Below are positions 33,498 to 47,000 of a DNA stretch of 64,000 nt, one piece after another. The first letter of the stretch is position 1; every line of letters starts with the position of its first letter. The position numbers and the translations under genes were made by a program. Under the pieces are notes generated by a model. It was not told the origin of the DNA and made no database searches. It worked only from the letters and a program-made list of their open reading frames with translations. Origin of the DNA: Scatophagus argus (taxonomy: Eukaryota; Chordata; Actinopteri; Scatophagidae); the NCBI RefSeq assembly GCF_020382885.2, contig NC_058501.1:17294001-17358000 (forward strand). The letters run 5' to 3'.

Positions 33498-35897
33498 TCA
33501 ATTCCATATCTTGAGGAAGCTGTCCCAGGATCCTGTGCAACACGCCATGCCATCTGAGGACACTCCGATACAGCTCACCCTGTTGTCGTGACCAGCCAGC
33601 ACTCCTGGAGAACATCACAGAATAAAAAAAACATGGTTCCATTGAAATTACTCAGATGCAAAACACTCCAGCCCATGAATGTCAGGAGTGATACGCTGGA
33701 GCTTTTAGATGCTTTAAAATCAAAGGCTAAATTCGCTTTATCGTCTTGATTTTCCATCTGTACTCACCCACTCTCTCAGCTTTAAGTGTGTCCCAGATAT
33801 TGACATTGAAGTCATCGTAGCCAGCTAGTAAGAGGCGTCCAGAGAGGGATGGGGCCAGGGAGGTCACCCCGCACATGATGCTGGAGTCCTGGTAGGTGAT
33901 GAGCTCCTGGTCGGCTCGCAGGTCATATAGCTTACAGGTGGCATCATCTGATCCCGTTATCACTGCTGTACCACTTGGGAAGAACTGGAGGGAGGAAACG
34001 TAATTACACACTAGAAGAAAAAAGCCAGAGCTCTGATACAGAAGTGATCCTCACCCCAATTGCGTTGATGTCACTCTCATGGCCTCCAAAGGTCTGTCTG
34101 CATGCACCCTCTCTGATGTCCCACAGCTTGGCAGTGAAGTCACAGGCTCCTGAGATGAAAAACTTGAAGTCTGGGGACACGGCCAGGGACATGCAGTCTC
34201 CCTGGTGTCCTGCAAAGACCGTCTTTTGGGTCCCAGTCTCAATGTCCCATAGTACGCTGAAAGGAGACACACCGAAGACAATATTTGTTTCCCTTTTTAA
34301 CTACAGAAGAGAAAGTTGCAAAATTGTTTCTAGTTTATGCTCACCAAGTGCAGTCTCCCGAGCTGGTGATGATCTCAGTGTCACTGAGGAAACGACAACA
34401 AGACAGGTAGCCTGGCCAACCAAAGAAATACCATATGAGGAACCTCAAGACATAGTACGAGTCAGTAATAGGAAGTCCAGTCAAGTTCAGCACAAGTGCA
34501 TCCACGACTTCAAGGGGTCACATTTTCAAGCAATGCCGTCCTACCTGTGTGTGCTGCCAGCTCACGCATGACCTTTACGTTCCCGTCTTTGCCCTTGAGG
34601 TTGTAGATGGAGCACATGTTGTCCAGACCGCCACAAGCCACTAGGTTCCCAGAAGGTGCATAGGCACAAGTCATCACCCACGATGACTTCAGAGGGATGG
34701 CATTCACCTGGGGACATAGAGAGGACAATGAACCACTGAAACACTTAAAGATCCTTAGAATTATTATATTTAAATTATAATTATATTTATCAATTTACTT
34801 ATTTTTCTTATTTTTTAATGTTTTTTTGTTTTTTGTTTTTTTTTTTGCTTTGTGTGGATGGGACTCGTTTACAAAAAAGGGACATCACATATTTCTGAGC
34901 ACCAATCAGGATTTAGTAGTATTTGAATCAAAATTTAATCACATCAATAAAATCTGATCAACCCACAAGATCTCCTTTTAAGCTTAGACTGTTGCTTACT
35001 TACTAACATGTGATCATGGAGAGAGTTATTCTTAGAGTTGTATTCTTAATACTCAAGGGAACTTTTTCAGGTCTTTTCATGTAAAGATGTGGGTGTTTTG
35101 GCGTGTCTGAAGGTGGATGTGCAGTGCATAGTTTTGGCCTTAGTTTCGTTTGGGAAAGCACATTCATATGGTGTGCATTTGCCTTTATCTACCATCATTG
35201 TAATCATGATACCCTGAGCCTTTGCTCTTTCTTACCTTGTTCGTTGTAATGCTGTCCCACACTATAAGTTTTCCATCTTGTGATGCACTGACACACAGCC
35301 TGAAGGTGTAACAACGAAGACAGCAATTAAAAAAACAAAGAATGAGACAGAGCGGAGCCAGAAGGGAAACATGTCAGCTGACGAATTAACATAAGCTATG
35401 TTCAAATTAATTCATCCAGTTAAACTTAAAGTATGCTTCGCAAATCTCATTTACCAGTCAAAATTCCCTGGCTCTCCTTGCTCTAATTTTCTGCTAAATT
35501 TATTAGAAACACCTCACATCTTGGCTGTGAAATAACACAGCAGGTGTTTTTTTCGATTTGGGTACAATTTGCTGTGTATTTACCTGGATTCTGCGGCCCA
35601 GTGCATAGCATAGATTTTGGCAAGGTGACCCCTTAGTGTTTTCCTGGTCTTCATCTGAACCCGGCCTACCACGTTGATCCCAGCTGCTGCTTCTTGCAGT
35701 GTGGTGTCCTGCATTGCCTTACGAGCTGCCTGGGGAGCAGACACAAACACAGGCTGTCATCTTACTGCCTCTGTTGAGCTAAGATGTAGTTAAGAAATAT
35801 ATAAAGGTACATTTTTGGGGATAAAAATGGGCCTACTGACAGTGATCTGGTCTTTAAGACTGTCCGCCTCCTTTCGCAATTGCTCCATTTCACCCAT
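33498..35897 (-). CDS. gnb3: G protein subunit beta-3 (cone/ON-bipolar Gbeta)
   Basis: Gbeta3 pairs with a gamma subunit and couples cone opsins to transducin in photoreceptors. Coding exons in gene order: 35897-35841, 35729-35584, 35299-35236, 34707-34545, 34411-34345, 34256-34055, 33984-33768 and 33604-33498. Lengths 57, 146, 64, 163, 67, 202, 217 and 107 give exactly 340 aa plus stop, the standard Gbeta length. Visible are the N-terminal coiled coil ([19 protein letters not shown]), then seven WD40 blades with [65 protein letters not shown], and the end [17 protein letters not shown], rather than MSELEQ, points to GNB3. A 5' UTR exon extends to an acceptor at 35959. One residue is unusual: SSGDCTC replaces the common SSGDTTC. 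Teleosts can carry gnb3a and gnb3b; which one this is cannot be told here. Confidence 0.95.
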
Positions 35898-36232
35898 GAC
35901 GATGTTTGTTAGGCACTGTCACCAGTGGAAACGGGGAGATGGCAGGAAAGCAGATAATCCTGAAGAGACAACAAAAACCTAATTTAATTATCAAGACACA
36001 ACTCAAGAAAGCAGTTGTGATTTGGTCTTTTTAGTTTCCAGTAATGGCATACCCTGCACAAATTCTTTTCTGTACCTACCTGAATGTCTTTTAATCCTCT
36101 CTAGCTCCAGTCTCCAAGTAAGTACTTTTTTGCAAGTCAAAATGGCCCTCATCTACTTTGCAAACTTTCATGAACACGCAAGAGCACACGCAGAAACCCA
36201 CAGAGCGCAACTACACAAGCATTCACGTACGC

Positions 36233-36276
36233 ATACACACACACGAGACACACACACACACACACGCACACACACT
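36233..36276. repeat. Interrupted (CA)n microsatellite
   Basis: CA dinucleotide runs are broken by CGAGA and CG interruptions, upstream of gnb3. Confidence 0.9.
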
Positions 36277-36903
36277 GTATGAATATTCAAGCATGACATT
36301 AACAGAGAAAAGTGTTTGCTCATCAGGAGTTGTGACAGCTGACAGCACACATCCTCACCCTGAATGTACACACAAACCAGTATGTCCTGTAATAATGTCA
36401 TTACTGTGTCTGCTCTTAGCCAGTCACCTCTCATTCCTCCAAAGAGAGGAAAAAAAACCCCACAAAAACAAAAAAAAAAAAAACCACAACAATGACAGGT
36501 GGTTTGTGCCATTTAACACTCCAGTGAGTTCTCACCTATTGCTGATGGCTATTGAATTTGGTAATGTCGTGATTAAATGACCAATGTTTAGTTTAACCCA
36601 ATCACCTAATGGACAAACTCATACAGTGTGACAAATGTAATCAAGGCACAAGTGAAAAAGCAGAGTCACGATCTCGCTCTCGAGTCGATTTAACAGAGAC
36701 TGAGTAGTTCAGAGAGAACACACCAATTCATAGTAAAGCCATACAACACCATCCTCCTTCCACCGTACACATGCAGATATCAACAAATGACTTTTCTTTC
36801 ACGCGAAGGACCAGTTGTCATGATGCTTTTTCCTTTATCTTACCTTGAAAACTGACAGGAGGGAATACTTTCGCTGATCTTATCGTATGTGTCCCTGCAG
36901 CAA

Positions 36904-36912
<9 letters not shown>

Positions 36913-36946
<34 letters not shown>
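36913..36946. repeat. (CT)n microsatellite
   Basis: A pure CT run of about 34 bases lies upstream of gnb3, roughly 1 kb from its first coding exon. It reads as GA on the gnb3 sense strand. Confidence 0.95.
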
Positions 36947-36949
<3 letters not shown>

Positions 36950-39900
36950 ACTATTTGAATGACTGCCTCTGTCAAAACACATGACCAAGTGAATTTGCCT
37001 CTAATTTGTTTGAAGTGAAAAGTGAAGGAGGGAGTGACTCGGTAAAAGAAAGAGATTTGCTTTAATTGTTTGCCACCGCGCTCGATCCTTTATCTATCTG
37101 TAGTGAAGGGTCCGAAAGATGTTAAAATGAAATTAGAGAGCTGATTCATGGCCTCTGTGGTAGTGCGGTGCTCCAGACACCTCGGCAGCAACAGTGTGAG
37201 TGTCCTACCTCACAACACTGATGACTATATTGTCCCTGAAGTTCCTAACAGGGGATTTTAGGCCTTTGTAGCAGATGGGAAATTGCTTTGATAATGAGTG
37301 TTATAATGAATGCTTGAGTGTTTTAGTCCTGCTATTACCCTTTTGCCATTCTGTTCCTGGGACCCTGCCATTGTTCCATGTGATTAAATGACTGCTAGGG
37401 GTTTCTGGATGGTGAAGTGCATTAACACAGTCAGAGAGAAGGGTGGGGGGGAGCAGAGGAAGGGAGGGCGGTGGAGTGTAAGAGGCGAGGCAGGGGAGTG
37501 AGTTTTAAATCCTACTGGCTGAGATTTTAAGGGAAGCCTTTTGAATCAAATCTGCTCTCATCCGATTACTGACTGCTCTTTGCATCTGGATAAGAGATGG
37601 AGAAAGGGATGGGAGGGGGAAGATAGTGGGATGAGAATGAGGGAGGGGGGCAGATGGAGGGAGGTGGAACAGGACGCAGACAGAGTTGTGAGAGTGAGAG
37701 CCTGTGAAAGGTGAAGTTTTTCGGCGAGACCGAGCTCATGTATTTGAGTCTGACCGATGGCTGTGGTGCTCCGCAGTTTGCATCTTCGCCTTGACTGAAC
37801 GTGTTGCATTTATGGTCCAACTTGCAAAACGTGGTCTTAGAATATACCTCCTTTGATTAAAATGTATTGCCTAACACAATAGTCTATTGTTCTGCATCTG
37901 TACTTGAGTTGATGGTGTTCAAATAACATTGAGACAAAATAAACAAGATCAAGACAAACTTTACCTTTTCTTTGTTCTGATTTTTTCCATTGTTATTTTC
38001 TCAACAGAGACCCACAATTACATATACAATCATGGATGATTTTGTTCATGTGACCTAGGCCTAGTCTAAATTTAAATGCATGGATGGTCAGTTTTCAAAA
38101 TAAAATGTCACCACTTTGAATCTAATTTGAATGCCATGCATGATACATCCGCAGGAACAACTTAACATGGTTTTATCATGCAAGTTATCGCTGGCAGTAT
38201 TAAGAGTCAGACAACAAAAGGAATTTGGTTTGTGTCCTGTACTGTGTAAATCCTTCTGCTGTATGTGTGCCATGAACATAAGCATAAAAGACAGGTAAGT
38301 GCATTAAATGTGTGCCGATATGATTTTGAATGTCATCTCTGTATTTGATTCCTAAATATTTGTTTAAACATACATCCAACATACTGTAAGGTCACAAGTA
38401 TATGATGTTGTAAGTGGGCCGCCTTTAAAATAGTGACAACTTTATAAATTAAGAATGAATTTTTTAAGATTTTATGTTAGCTATCAAAAAATTCCTTCAG
38501 GATTTTGCCCAATTATTAAAGGTAATAAATGTCTTTTCAGCCTTCAATCTAATTTTCATCTGAGCTTTTGAATCCAGTTCACCATCTGAGCAGCATGGCA
38601 CAACTTCACAACTACTAAGAACAAAAAATGTAAACAGGAGCCTATCACCATCCACTCACCAAACAGGAAGCTCCTCGCAAGGTGTTTTGGCAGATCTTTG
38701 TCAGTCTTCCTGCAGCGGTCTCCCTCTGGTCTTTGTCATAAGTTCAGCCCGCTTGTTACCACGCTTTGTCCTGCTCATTCACTTTTGGTATCACACACAG
38801 TGGGATATTCCTCCGTCACTCACTCCCTCCACTGCTCCTATGAGGAACAGATGAGGATTGGAGGGATGAAGGGAGATCAGTGATGAGGGGATAAACCCTG
38901 GGATGGACAGAAAGAGGGGTGGAGGAGGGGGTGGTGGTGTGAAGTGGGGGTAAAAGAGCCAGAAAGCAAGAGGAGACAGTGAGGGAAACCAAACAAGGTG
39001 CAGAGCATGGGTACGGGGTCACAAGACATGAGCTGAGGTGAATCCGAATCAAAAACTAAGAGATGGAAATCGTGGAGGGGAGGGGAAAGAAGAAAAATAG
39101 AGGACCTGGGAACATGGCTTTTTATGGTGCTGAGGTAGTCTTTAAAAGATCTATGACTGGCAGGAGGGTTTGTATTTTGTAAACCCAAGGTGAAGCTAAT
39201 ATTAGAAAGTCTATGGACAGAGAAGGGGAATGACAGAGCAGAAAAACTGCAGGATCCAGGATTGGCCCAGACATATGCGAGACATATACTGACAATGTAC
39301 AGGACATGGGATGCCATTGACTGTCCATTGAGTGTTAAAAAACATTTTCTGTACTTTCCTTTGTCATTTTTGACCTAATGCCATACCTAAGGGTCTTTTC
39401 TGTTTGGCACAGATACCCATCTGGTAGTGTGCATCTCACTGCTGTTGTACACTATCAAACAAAGGAAATCACCTGTATTGGTTATGAAACAACTCAGCTC
39501 ACACTCACTATCATGAGATGACACTTTCAGGCCAATGGGTGGCTGACTTTGCATTGGTAATTTTGGACTTGCCTTTCATGGTATCACAGTTGCATTGTCA
39601 AAGGAAGTGAGTGTGCATTTTTCGCTTTAGTTTTCACGATGATCCTTTGGCAGTCAGGAGAGTGAGTCAGCAACTTTACTTACTGTAAACCAACAAAACA
39701 CATTCAAATGAGATGAAACAGTGTCTGAGTTTTGACCGGCGCTCAGGACGCTGCTCTACCTGATCGTGACCTTTGACCTAACTGTAGAAGGGTAAAGTTC
39801 AAGGATCATATTATTTCCTTTTATGCAAAGCCATAAGGGAAAAAGATTTGGCTGATTAAACATCATCGTTGTGACCCTAACAAAGAGTGGACCTCTTCTG

Positions 39901-41638
39901 TTTGTGTGTTTGCATACACCCACTACAAAAGGGCTTGTGCTGCGTTTTGAACACTTTGAAAGTTTATTCTGTGATTCAGTGTGCATAAACACATTTCTGC
40001 AGCTGACCTTTGCTCACTCAAGCACAGCGACGAGAGAAGCAGACCGACAGAGCTCACTGAGTTGACCTTGGATTGGTAAAAACTCAGCTGGTACGCTGAG
40101 GGCTATGAGATGGAGTGTAAAACTGAGAGAAAACCAAAACGAGGAAAAAAGGATTTGTTAGCATGTGAACAGGCACTGGCTAAGATAAAAACAAAGACAG
40201 AGTGTTATTTTGGGTTAGAACAACGATGTCTTGGTCTTTCATTATCCCTACTATAAAATCTTTTGTTTTACTACGTGTATCTTAGATTATCAGTAGTCTT
40301 GCTTTAGTTTGACTAGTATTTATAAAGTCATTTGTAGGAGATTTTTTTCCTATAAAGCCCCAACAGGGTCACTGAAATGTGTTTTGACTAAATGCAGTAA
40401 GTGGGTGGAGAAGGGTGGGGTGACCAGATTAAATGACACATCAGTCAGTCACAAACAAAGTATTGTGACATGAGTGTAGGATAGATGCACAAGCTTTGAT
40501 CCTTCTATTAAATTTCTTGTTATAAACACACCTAAAAATGATGAAAAGCATCAAACAGGAAGTTTGGGCCACAAATAGTAAAACAATTAACACATGGAAG
40601 TGCAACATAAGTGACCACGTCAACCACCCAGTACACACAGCACTCAGTTATAATGACGACAGGATGCCGTGATTTCAGTTTTATAAATAACTGCGCTATT
40701 AGGCCTTACATAATTTCTGCTAATCATATAAAATATGGGAAGATGACATCATAGATGCTTTCCTGCCAAGTGTGTAATTGGAGCAGTAGACTGCCAGGGT
40801 GCTTATTGTGAGGATATCTAAGATGCATTACATAGACATAACACCTACTTAAGAGAAGATTAATGCAGACTTTTAGGGTACCGCGTGGTGTCAGCATGTG
40901 AGGGAGGGAAAAGGTTAAAACTAGGGCTCCATTAAACAGGCCTATCGACCCACTTCTGCAGCAGCGAGGGGATTATAACACGGGGGGAGTGAGAGTGTTA
41001 ATATGGGCCATAAACAGTACTCGACTTGGTACCTAATGCACTGGACGAAAGAAACGAAGGGGACTGAGGGGAGGCACTGGGTGTAATGGGAAGGATAACA
41101 TGGAAGTGGATGGTTGAGTGTCACTCCACTGGACTTGAATGATTAAATGATCTCTAGCTGGATTACTATTCCATATTCTAAATGGGAGATTTTTTAAGCT
41201 TCATAAACAAATGCACTCATTTATGAGGGATTAACAGTAATCTCTCTATTTCTATCCTTTTTCCCCCTGTGCACCTCTCTCTCTCTCTCTCTCTCTGTTC
41301 CCTCTTCTCCCTCTTAGGGCCTCAGACTGTAGTGTCTGACAATCTGTGCTAATGTAACTACTTTCACAGTTTTCCACTGGTGTCTAACTGCATATCTTAT
41401 CACATGCTTCTACTCCTAACAGACAGGAACAGAACTGATCCTCCATTTTTTTTAATTGAAGATAATCAGCAGGCAGCCACAGAGGGTACATGACAATCAC
41501 TTACTAGATTACACAGCCTTGCTTTAACTTTTCTGCCCATTTTTTGTCTTCTCTTTGTCTCTAATGTTCTTCAAGTCCCTCTCACTTGTGTGTATATGGT
41601 ATAAAGTGAGAATCATGTGACAATGGTAAAGAATCACA

Positions 41639-41644
41639 TTTATT
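41639..41644 (-). terminator. p3h3 polyadenylation signal
   Basis: TTTATT on the plus strand reads AATAAA on the minus strand, about 310 bases beyond the p3h3 stop codon. No nearer hexamer was noticed. Confidence 0.45.
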
Positions 41645-41951
41645 TCTTCTTTTAATCTGTTCATTTTAAGTCGGTAACGCAGCTAAATTAAAAGAAAAAA
41701 CTGACATTAGAGAGAGGAAAAGACAGTGTTCCCTCACTTACCTTCATAATATACAGTATAAATACAGTGTACAGTGAACATGCAAGCAGCTTTACACAAA
41801 AAGGCAACAAGATGAAGAGTGAATTTGTGAATTAAAACTGAAAAATCAAAACAGGAGTGTTCGATTTGGTTTGGATGGCAGATTGGCACATGAGAGCGAA
41901 GAGAATGTATTCCAGCTTTGGTGGTTCAGTCTGTCAGGCTCATTCTGGCTC

Positions 41952-44059
41952 TCACAGCTCATCTTTGCCTCCCGTCACCCTGCCTCTCCCTCTGTTTCTC
42001 TCCTTAGGTGCTTGGCTCCGAGCATTCCTGCCGGCAGAGCCCTCGGTGTCCTCCTTGTCCTTTTTTACCACACTCTGTCCATCTGCAGCCCACATGTCCT
42101 CTGCCTCCTCTCGCTCCTGAGTTAAATAAAAGCATAGCAAATTCTAGTGGTTTGGCAGTTACTGATTACTTTCTGAATGAATATTCTGAAAACTGTTATA
42201 TTTCACTTTTGGATTCTGTGGTAATTGACATAAGACAGTAAAGCGTTTCTCCTCTATAAAGGTGACAGTGTGTAGTTTAAGCTGAACAACTGTAAAAAAA
42301 GGTTAAGGTAACAAACATAGAGAAGACTTAAAAAAAAGTCAGCAAACTGACTCAGTAATGTCAGCTATTCAGCAACAGCTATGTAAACTTGTTAACATTA
42401 CCCACCATTCACTACTGATCATACCAGACCACATAAGACTGAAGAAGAAAGGTACAAGGTACAATCACAGACCAGGCACTGTGAATGCCAAAACATAAAA
42501 ACAACCTCCAGATTTGCATTATACTGCAGCTGGTCTTGTTATCCAACACGGGTGTCACGCTATCATTGACCACATGACTGCAGGAGCAACGTCTGACATA
42601 AGGAGAAGGTGAGCGGTGTGTGCTGTGGTCGTAATGCTCACCATGTCCCTGTAGAGCTTCTCCTTTGAGAACCAGAGGGCCAGTGCACACCGCCGGCCGC
42701 TGGTCACTGCAGTAACACCATGTGGATTTACTGGACCTGAAGAGAAACCCACCAGTCGACCGCAGCTGGGCTTTACCCGAGCCTGGAGATGTGGAGAAGG
42801 AAGGAAAAGCCGGTTTAATTTATCCCTAAATTAAGTGACCAAAGGTTGGAAGGTGACTTACCGTTACTGTCTTGGCATCCCTGTTAGTGAAGAACAACTC
42901 TCCTCCTTCAAAGTTGTCATTCAAGTAGAGAATGGCACTGTGACAGAGAAAAGCAGCCATTTAACCAGTTGAAATATGAATTTAAATTCTCAATATTTCT
43001 CCTACTGAAGCAAGCATATTTTTAAAGCTTGATCTTTCCCTTTTTGTTGATCTAGTTTTACATAACATTAGCAATACAATTTCTCTGTTTGGCTACTGCT
43101 CTTTCCCTCGCTGGTAATTGTTGCGTACCTGAGGTCTCTGTGTGTGAATGCTGGTGGTTCCCTCCAGCACTGCTTGGTCTCCGGCTCAAGGAGACAATTG
43201 TCAACATGGACAGGGTGAGACAGATCCAGCCTGCCTTCTTGGTCCCCTGAGGGCAGAGAAAATCAAACAAATAATTACCCTTCCCAAACGAACACATTTA
43301 ATTCACAGAATAAAACTCAGATCTCTGTGAAACCCTGTGGTTGTAGTACAGCAAGTGATAATGATCTCCCCCCCCTAAGAGAGAAACGGATAATCTTGGC
43401 ATTACCTGTGATAGCAGTGCGGCAGACCAGGTGTGTGAAAGAGACAAAGAGTCCCGAGGGGCTCCTGAAGTAGGAGTGCAGCAGGACTCGCACTCTCTCG
43501 CCCAGCTCATGTAACAGTCTGGCATCTGATTGGTTAACCAGGCCATCCTGAGCCAACTGCAAAGGAAGTTAAGACTGCGTTAAAAGAATATATGAACTTT
43601 GTGTCCTAGAATAAGACCCCCTCCCCTCCCCTTGCACACCAAGATAATATAATGCCTGGGTCTATAATTAATTCACATTCAGTGAATAAATTTAAGTTCA
43701 TTCAAAAACAAGTCACGTTTCCATTATCTCCAGTTCACCAACCTTTGCAGCCCTGAGGACAGTCAAGCCCTCAAACGTCTCATGAGGCGTGTGCGGAGAC
43801 CTGCGCCCCCGGTAACCATCTCCAGCAGATGCTGCAGCCTAACAGAGATGAAGAGATGAGATGAGATGAAACAGGAGGTCAGAGCGTTGCTGCTTCTATC
43901 CGAGAAGGCCTGACTCTTGATCTGGACTCACTGTTGCTAACTGCAGTATTCTGCCACACTCCTTCTCAGTCATGACTCCGTCGAGTACTACGCGATTGGT
44001 CCCGTTCAGAAGCTCATCGTCCATGGTGATGGTCACACCGACCTGAAGGACCTTACCAC
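41952..44059 (-). CDS. p3h3: p3h3 Fe(II)/2-oxoglutarate dioxygenase domain and KDEL tail
   Basis: The C-terminal exons encode the double-stranded beta-helix dioxygenase. The iron triad is visible: His580 and Asp582 in HPVHVDNC (exon 43246-43129) and His652 in NPHGV (exon 42782-42642). The 2-oxoglutarate-binding basic residue is Arg662 in GRRCALALW, ten residues after the distal His, as in the family. RGRRSPHTPHE and SFTHLVCRTAI are further conserved blocks. All catalytic residues are present, so an active enzyme is expected. The last exon is basic and acidic, low in complexity, and ends in GGKDEL, an ER-retrieval signal. Confidence 0.93.
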
Positions 44060-47000
44060 CTGGAGAGAGGATAAATAGCAAAGGATGAAAGAGAACACTG
44101 GGTAATTCTTAATCACTGACTGATGTAAGAGGGCAATCTTACCTGAAAAAAATCCACTGTCATCCACTTCTTCCTGCTGCTCTCCCTCTTTTATTTTTTC
44201 ATTAATTTTCTCCTTTTCAGTTCTGGAGGTCAAACACAAATAACGAAATGACTTTTGTGTAATTTTGTTAGGCGCGGACAACATGCTTTGGGGCCCGCAA
44301 AGTTTAGGTGGGTAATGTGTGTCAAAGAACATCCAAGTGATTGCCAGAACCCAAGATTTCCCCGCACAACACTGTATTGTAAACATATGATAAAGTTTAT
44401 TGACTTCACCTGTCAGCAGTTTTAATGTTGGTGACTAATCAGTGCATATCAGTTTTTCTTACCTCCAGGCATCCCTCAGTGATTCAGGAACAACATCCTC
44501 TGGAGTCCAAAGATCCTAAATGGAAAGCAGTCAATGAATTTGCGGATATAATTTTGTGCGTCAAAGCAACGTATACTTGCCTCAGTACTTACTGGGTCAA
44601 TGAAGTTGAAGTCAAGGTTCTCCACACCAAAATACAGTAGCTTCTTCTCCTGCAAAGAGCGACTGATGTATCCTACAATCTCCTGTATGACGAATACAAA
44701 CAAAGACGCAGTCAGCAGGATCAAAGCAAAGACAACGAAACAGGGATTTTAAAGATGAAATGACGAGATGGTGACTGCTCAACCCTTGATTACAGATTAA
44801 GTGAAAACATGAAAGGAACTTTTACACCCATAGGTGTGATTTGAATTTAGTGCTAAGTGGTACCTGAGCAGGCTGTGACTCTGTGTCTCCACCTAGTGTC
44901 TCAGAGTAGAGCTGCAGGTTGTCTAAGGAGTCCTTATCAGAGGGGTAAAACAGGAGAAGAGAGCGAAGGGTCTGCACTGCTCCACTAATATCACCAGCTG
45001 TGGGGAGACCAGGATGCAACATGAGAAAAGGCACATTAAATATGAATTGAATAATCTTCACTTTGACCTCCAAACACTTACCTTTAAACTGTGCAATGTG
45101 CAGATGTTCCAGCTGTGAGGGCAGGAAGTCCTCCTGAGCAGAAATCCTTCCCGGTCTTGTGGCCACCTGAGTCACACAGGACTGTCGACATGCGAGCAGG
45201 GAGAGGGAAAGAGCTACAAAGGAAAGAAAAAAAAACCCCAGAGAAAACAGGTACTTTCTGTTATTTTTCTGTCTGGTTTAAAGCAGAGAACTCAAGCTTC
45301 AGTCTATGGGTCTTTCTGTTTTAATTTTTTACCTGCGGCCTTCTCGAACACACCGTCTACGCTGTCCACTCCCCTGTCCTCGGGCAGCCGCTGGGAGGCC
45401 ACCTCACACTGCACCCTGCACTCCTCCGTCTGCCGCAACGTTTCATTCACACACGCTTTCCATTTCTCTGCTGCTTGCAGCCAGTTAGAGGAGGCCTCAT
45501 GTTGAAGTGCAGAATCATACAGGACCTGAGTTTGATGGCAAGTAAAGAGGAAAAAACAAAATACATATTCAAGAGGAAGACGAACAAAGAACAAAGAACC
45601 AAACTTGAAATTTCTCGGTTCTTTTAAAAAATGGTGGACAGATTTTGAGACCTAACTGCATGCCATTACCTGGGCCATGTAAGCCTATTTTGAACAAATC
45701 TGATTATGTTATAACAAGTGTGTATGAATAGACAAAAATAAAGGTCCTGGGGCAGAGGTCGTCAATAAGTAAAACCAGGTTTGGATTACATGGTTTCCAC
45801 ACTCACATTACAAAAAAGTTTTTACATCAGAGAAAATTGTCCCATCCCTCCTATTGATGCTGACCCGATCGATCACTTCTGTTTAAACACATAAAATTGT
45901 ATACTTGGGTGTATAAAATTCTGAGCCCCCAAGTGATGAAGTAAAAATGAAACTTTTTCCCAAAGAGCAGTAAACAAATAGTATGTATATGAAAAGCTGG
46001 AATTATCTAGACAAAGTACAAAATAACTACTGCAATTCCATTCCCCTCTCCATTTAGAAAGACCTCAATCCTCACCCAGTGTTTCTCATTCTCTATCTCT
46101 CTGTCCTGGAAGGCGTCCTCAGTCACTCCCTCCATCCGTCTGTACTTCTCAATGTTGTTCCTCATCTCCAGGTGACTGGGGTTGGCCACAAAGTAGGTAT
46201 GAGCTGCTGCTGCCGCCTTCTGCACCTTTCCCAACTGACGTGCCGCAAGAGGAGAGTGTGAATATGTAGGTCTATCAGCAGTAACAACAATATGTCACGG
46301 ACCTTTACAGTTGCTTGAAGAATAGCTTACCTTGTAGTATGTAACCTGCAGAAAATTGTAAGGATTGCGACTGCTGAATTCATACTCTATGTCGTTGGAG
46401 ACAGGAAGCTGTCCTGTAGTTGTGACAGAGCGCCCAATGCAGAACCTCAGACATTCAGCCTTCTGCTGCGCCCAGTCCAAGGCCCAGAGGTCCCACAGAT
46501 TCCCCTCCTTTTCAGAGTCTAACAAAAGAGAAAACAAGGCTCGTTATCAGGAGTGAAATATAAACATGGTGTATCATTCATACAAAAGATAGCAATGCCA
46601 CGATCAACACTGTTCAGGCATCATGTGCATTTGCAATATATATACTGTATACACACGAAGCCTCTTGTGTTTTAAATCTACTTGCTATGGTTGCAAGCTT
46701 GGGCTTGGGCAAAGCACTCGGCCTAATGCTGGAAAAAAGTAAAGGAAAACGGCTTATTTATTCATTGTCATGGGGCAATGAACAATAATCAGCATCACTG
46801 TAAACGGGCAAGTCTGAACCACAAGGCTCATTTTCAACTGCTGCCTTTTGGGCAGGTCCTCAGGAAACAGTGATTACATTCACACTTTCTTCAAAACAAC
46901 CTGAGAAGGAAAAACAATCACTTTCTGACTGAACTGTGCTGACAGCTCATGCACACTAAGGACACAATCCGGGGGGGTCATAAGTAAACAAGACCTCACT

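Larger units (their letters stand above)
35960..41638. other. gnb3 upstream region and gnb3-p3h3 spacer
   Basis: This is the longest stretch without a recognised coding exon. It should contain the gnb3 promoter and any further 5' UTR exon; a minus-strand donor-like site (cattcag|gtaggt, about 36080) could end one. TAATCC, a CRX/OTX-type homeobox core, occurs at 35955-35960 and 36092-36097, suggestive for a photoreceptor gene but too short to prove anything. Microsatellites occur at 36233-36276 and 36913-36946. Purine-rich tracts lie at about 37440-37690 and 38860-39110. No other gene was recognised. Confidence 0.45.

Noticed and set aside
33975-34571. 198-codon plus-strand open frame
   Set aside because: It lies antisense to three gnb3 WD40 exons and their introns. 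Its wording shows no known family, and the gnb3 reading on the other strand is certain.
38877-39317. 146-codon minus-strand frame, Pro/Ser/His-rich
   Set aside because: It arises from a purine-rich plus-strand tract (GA-rich DNA). No start context, splice partner or homology supports it.
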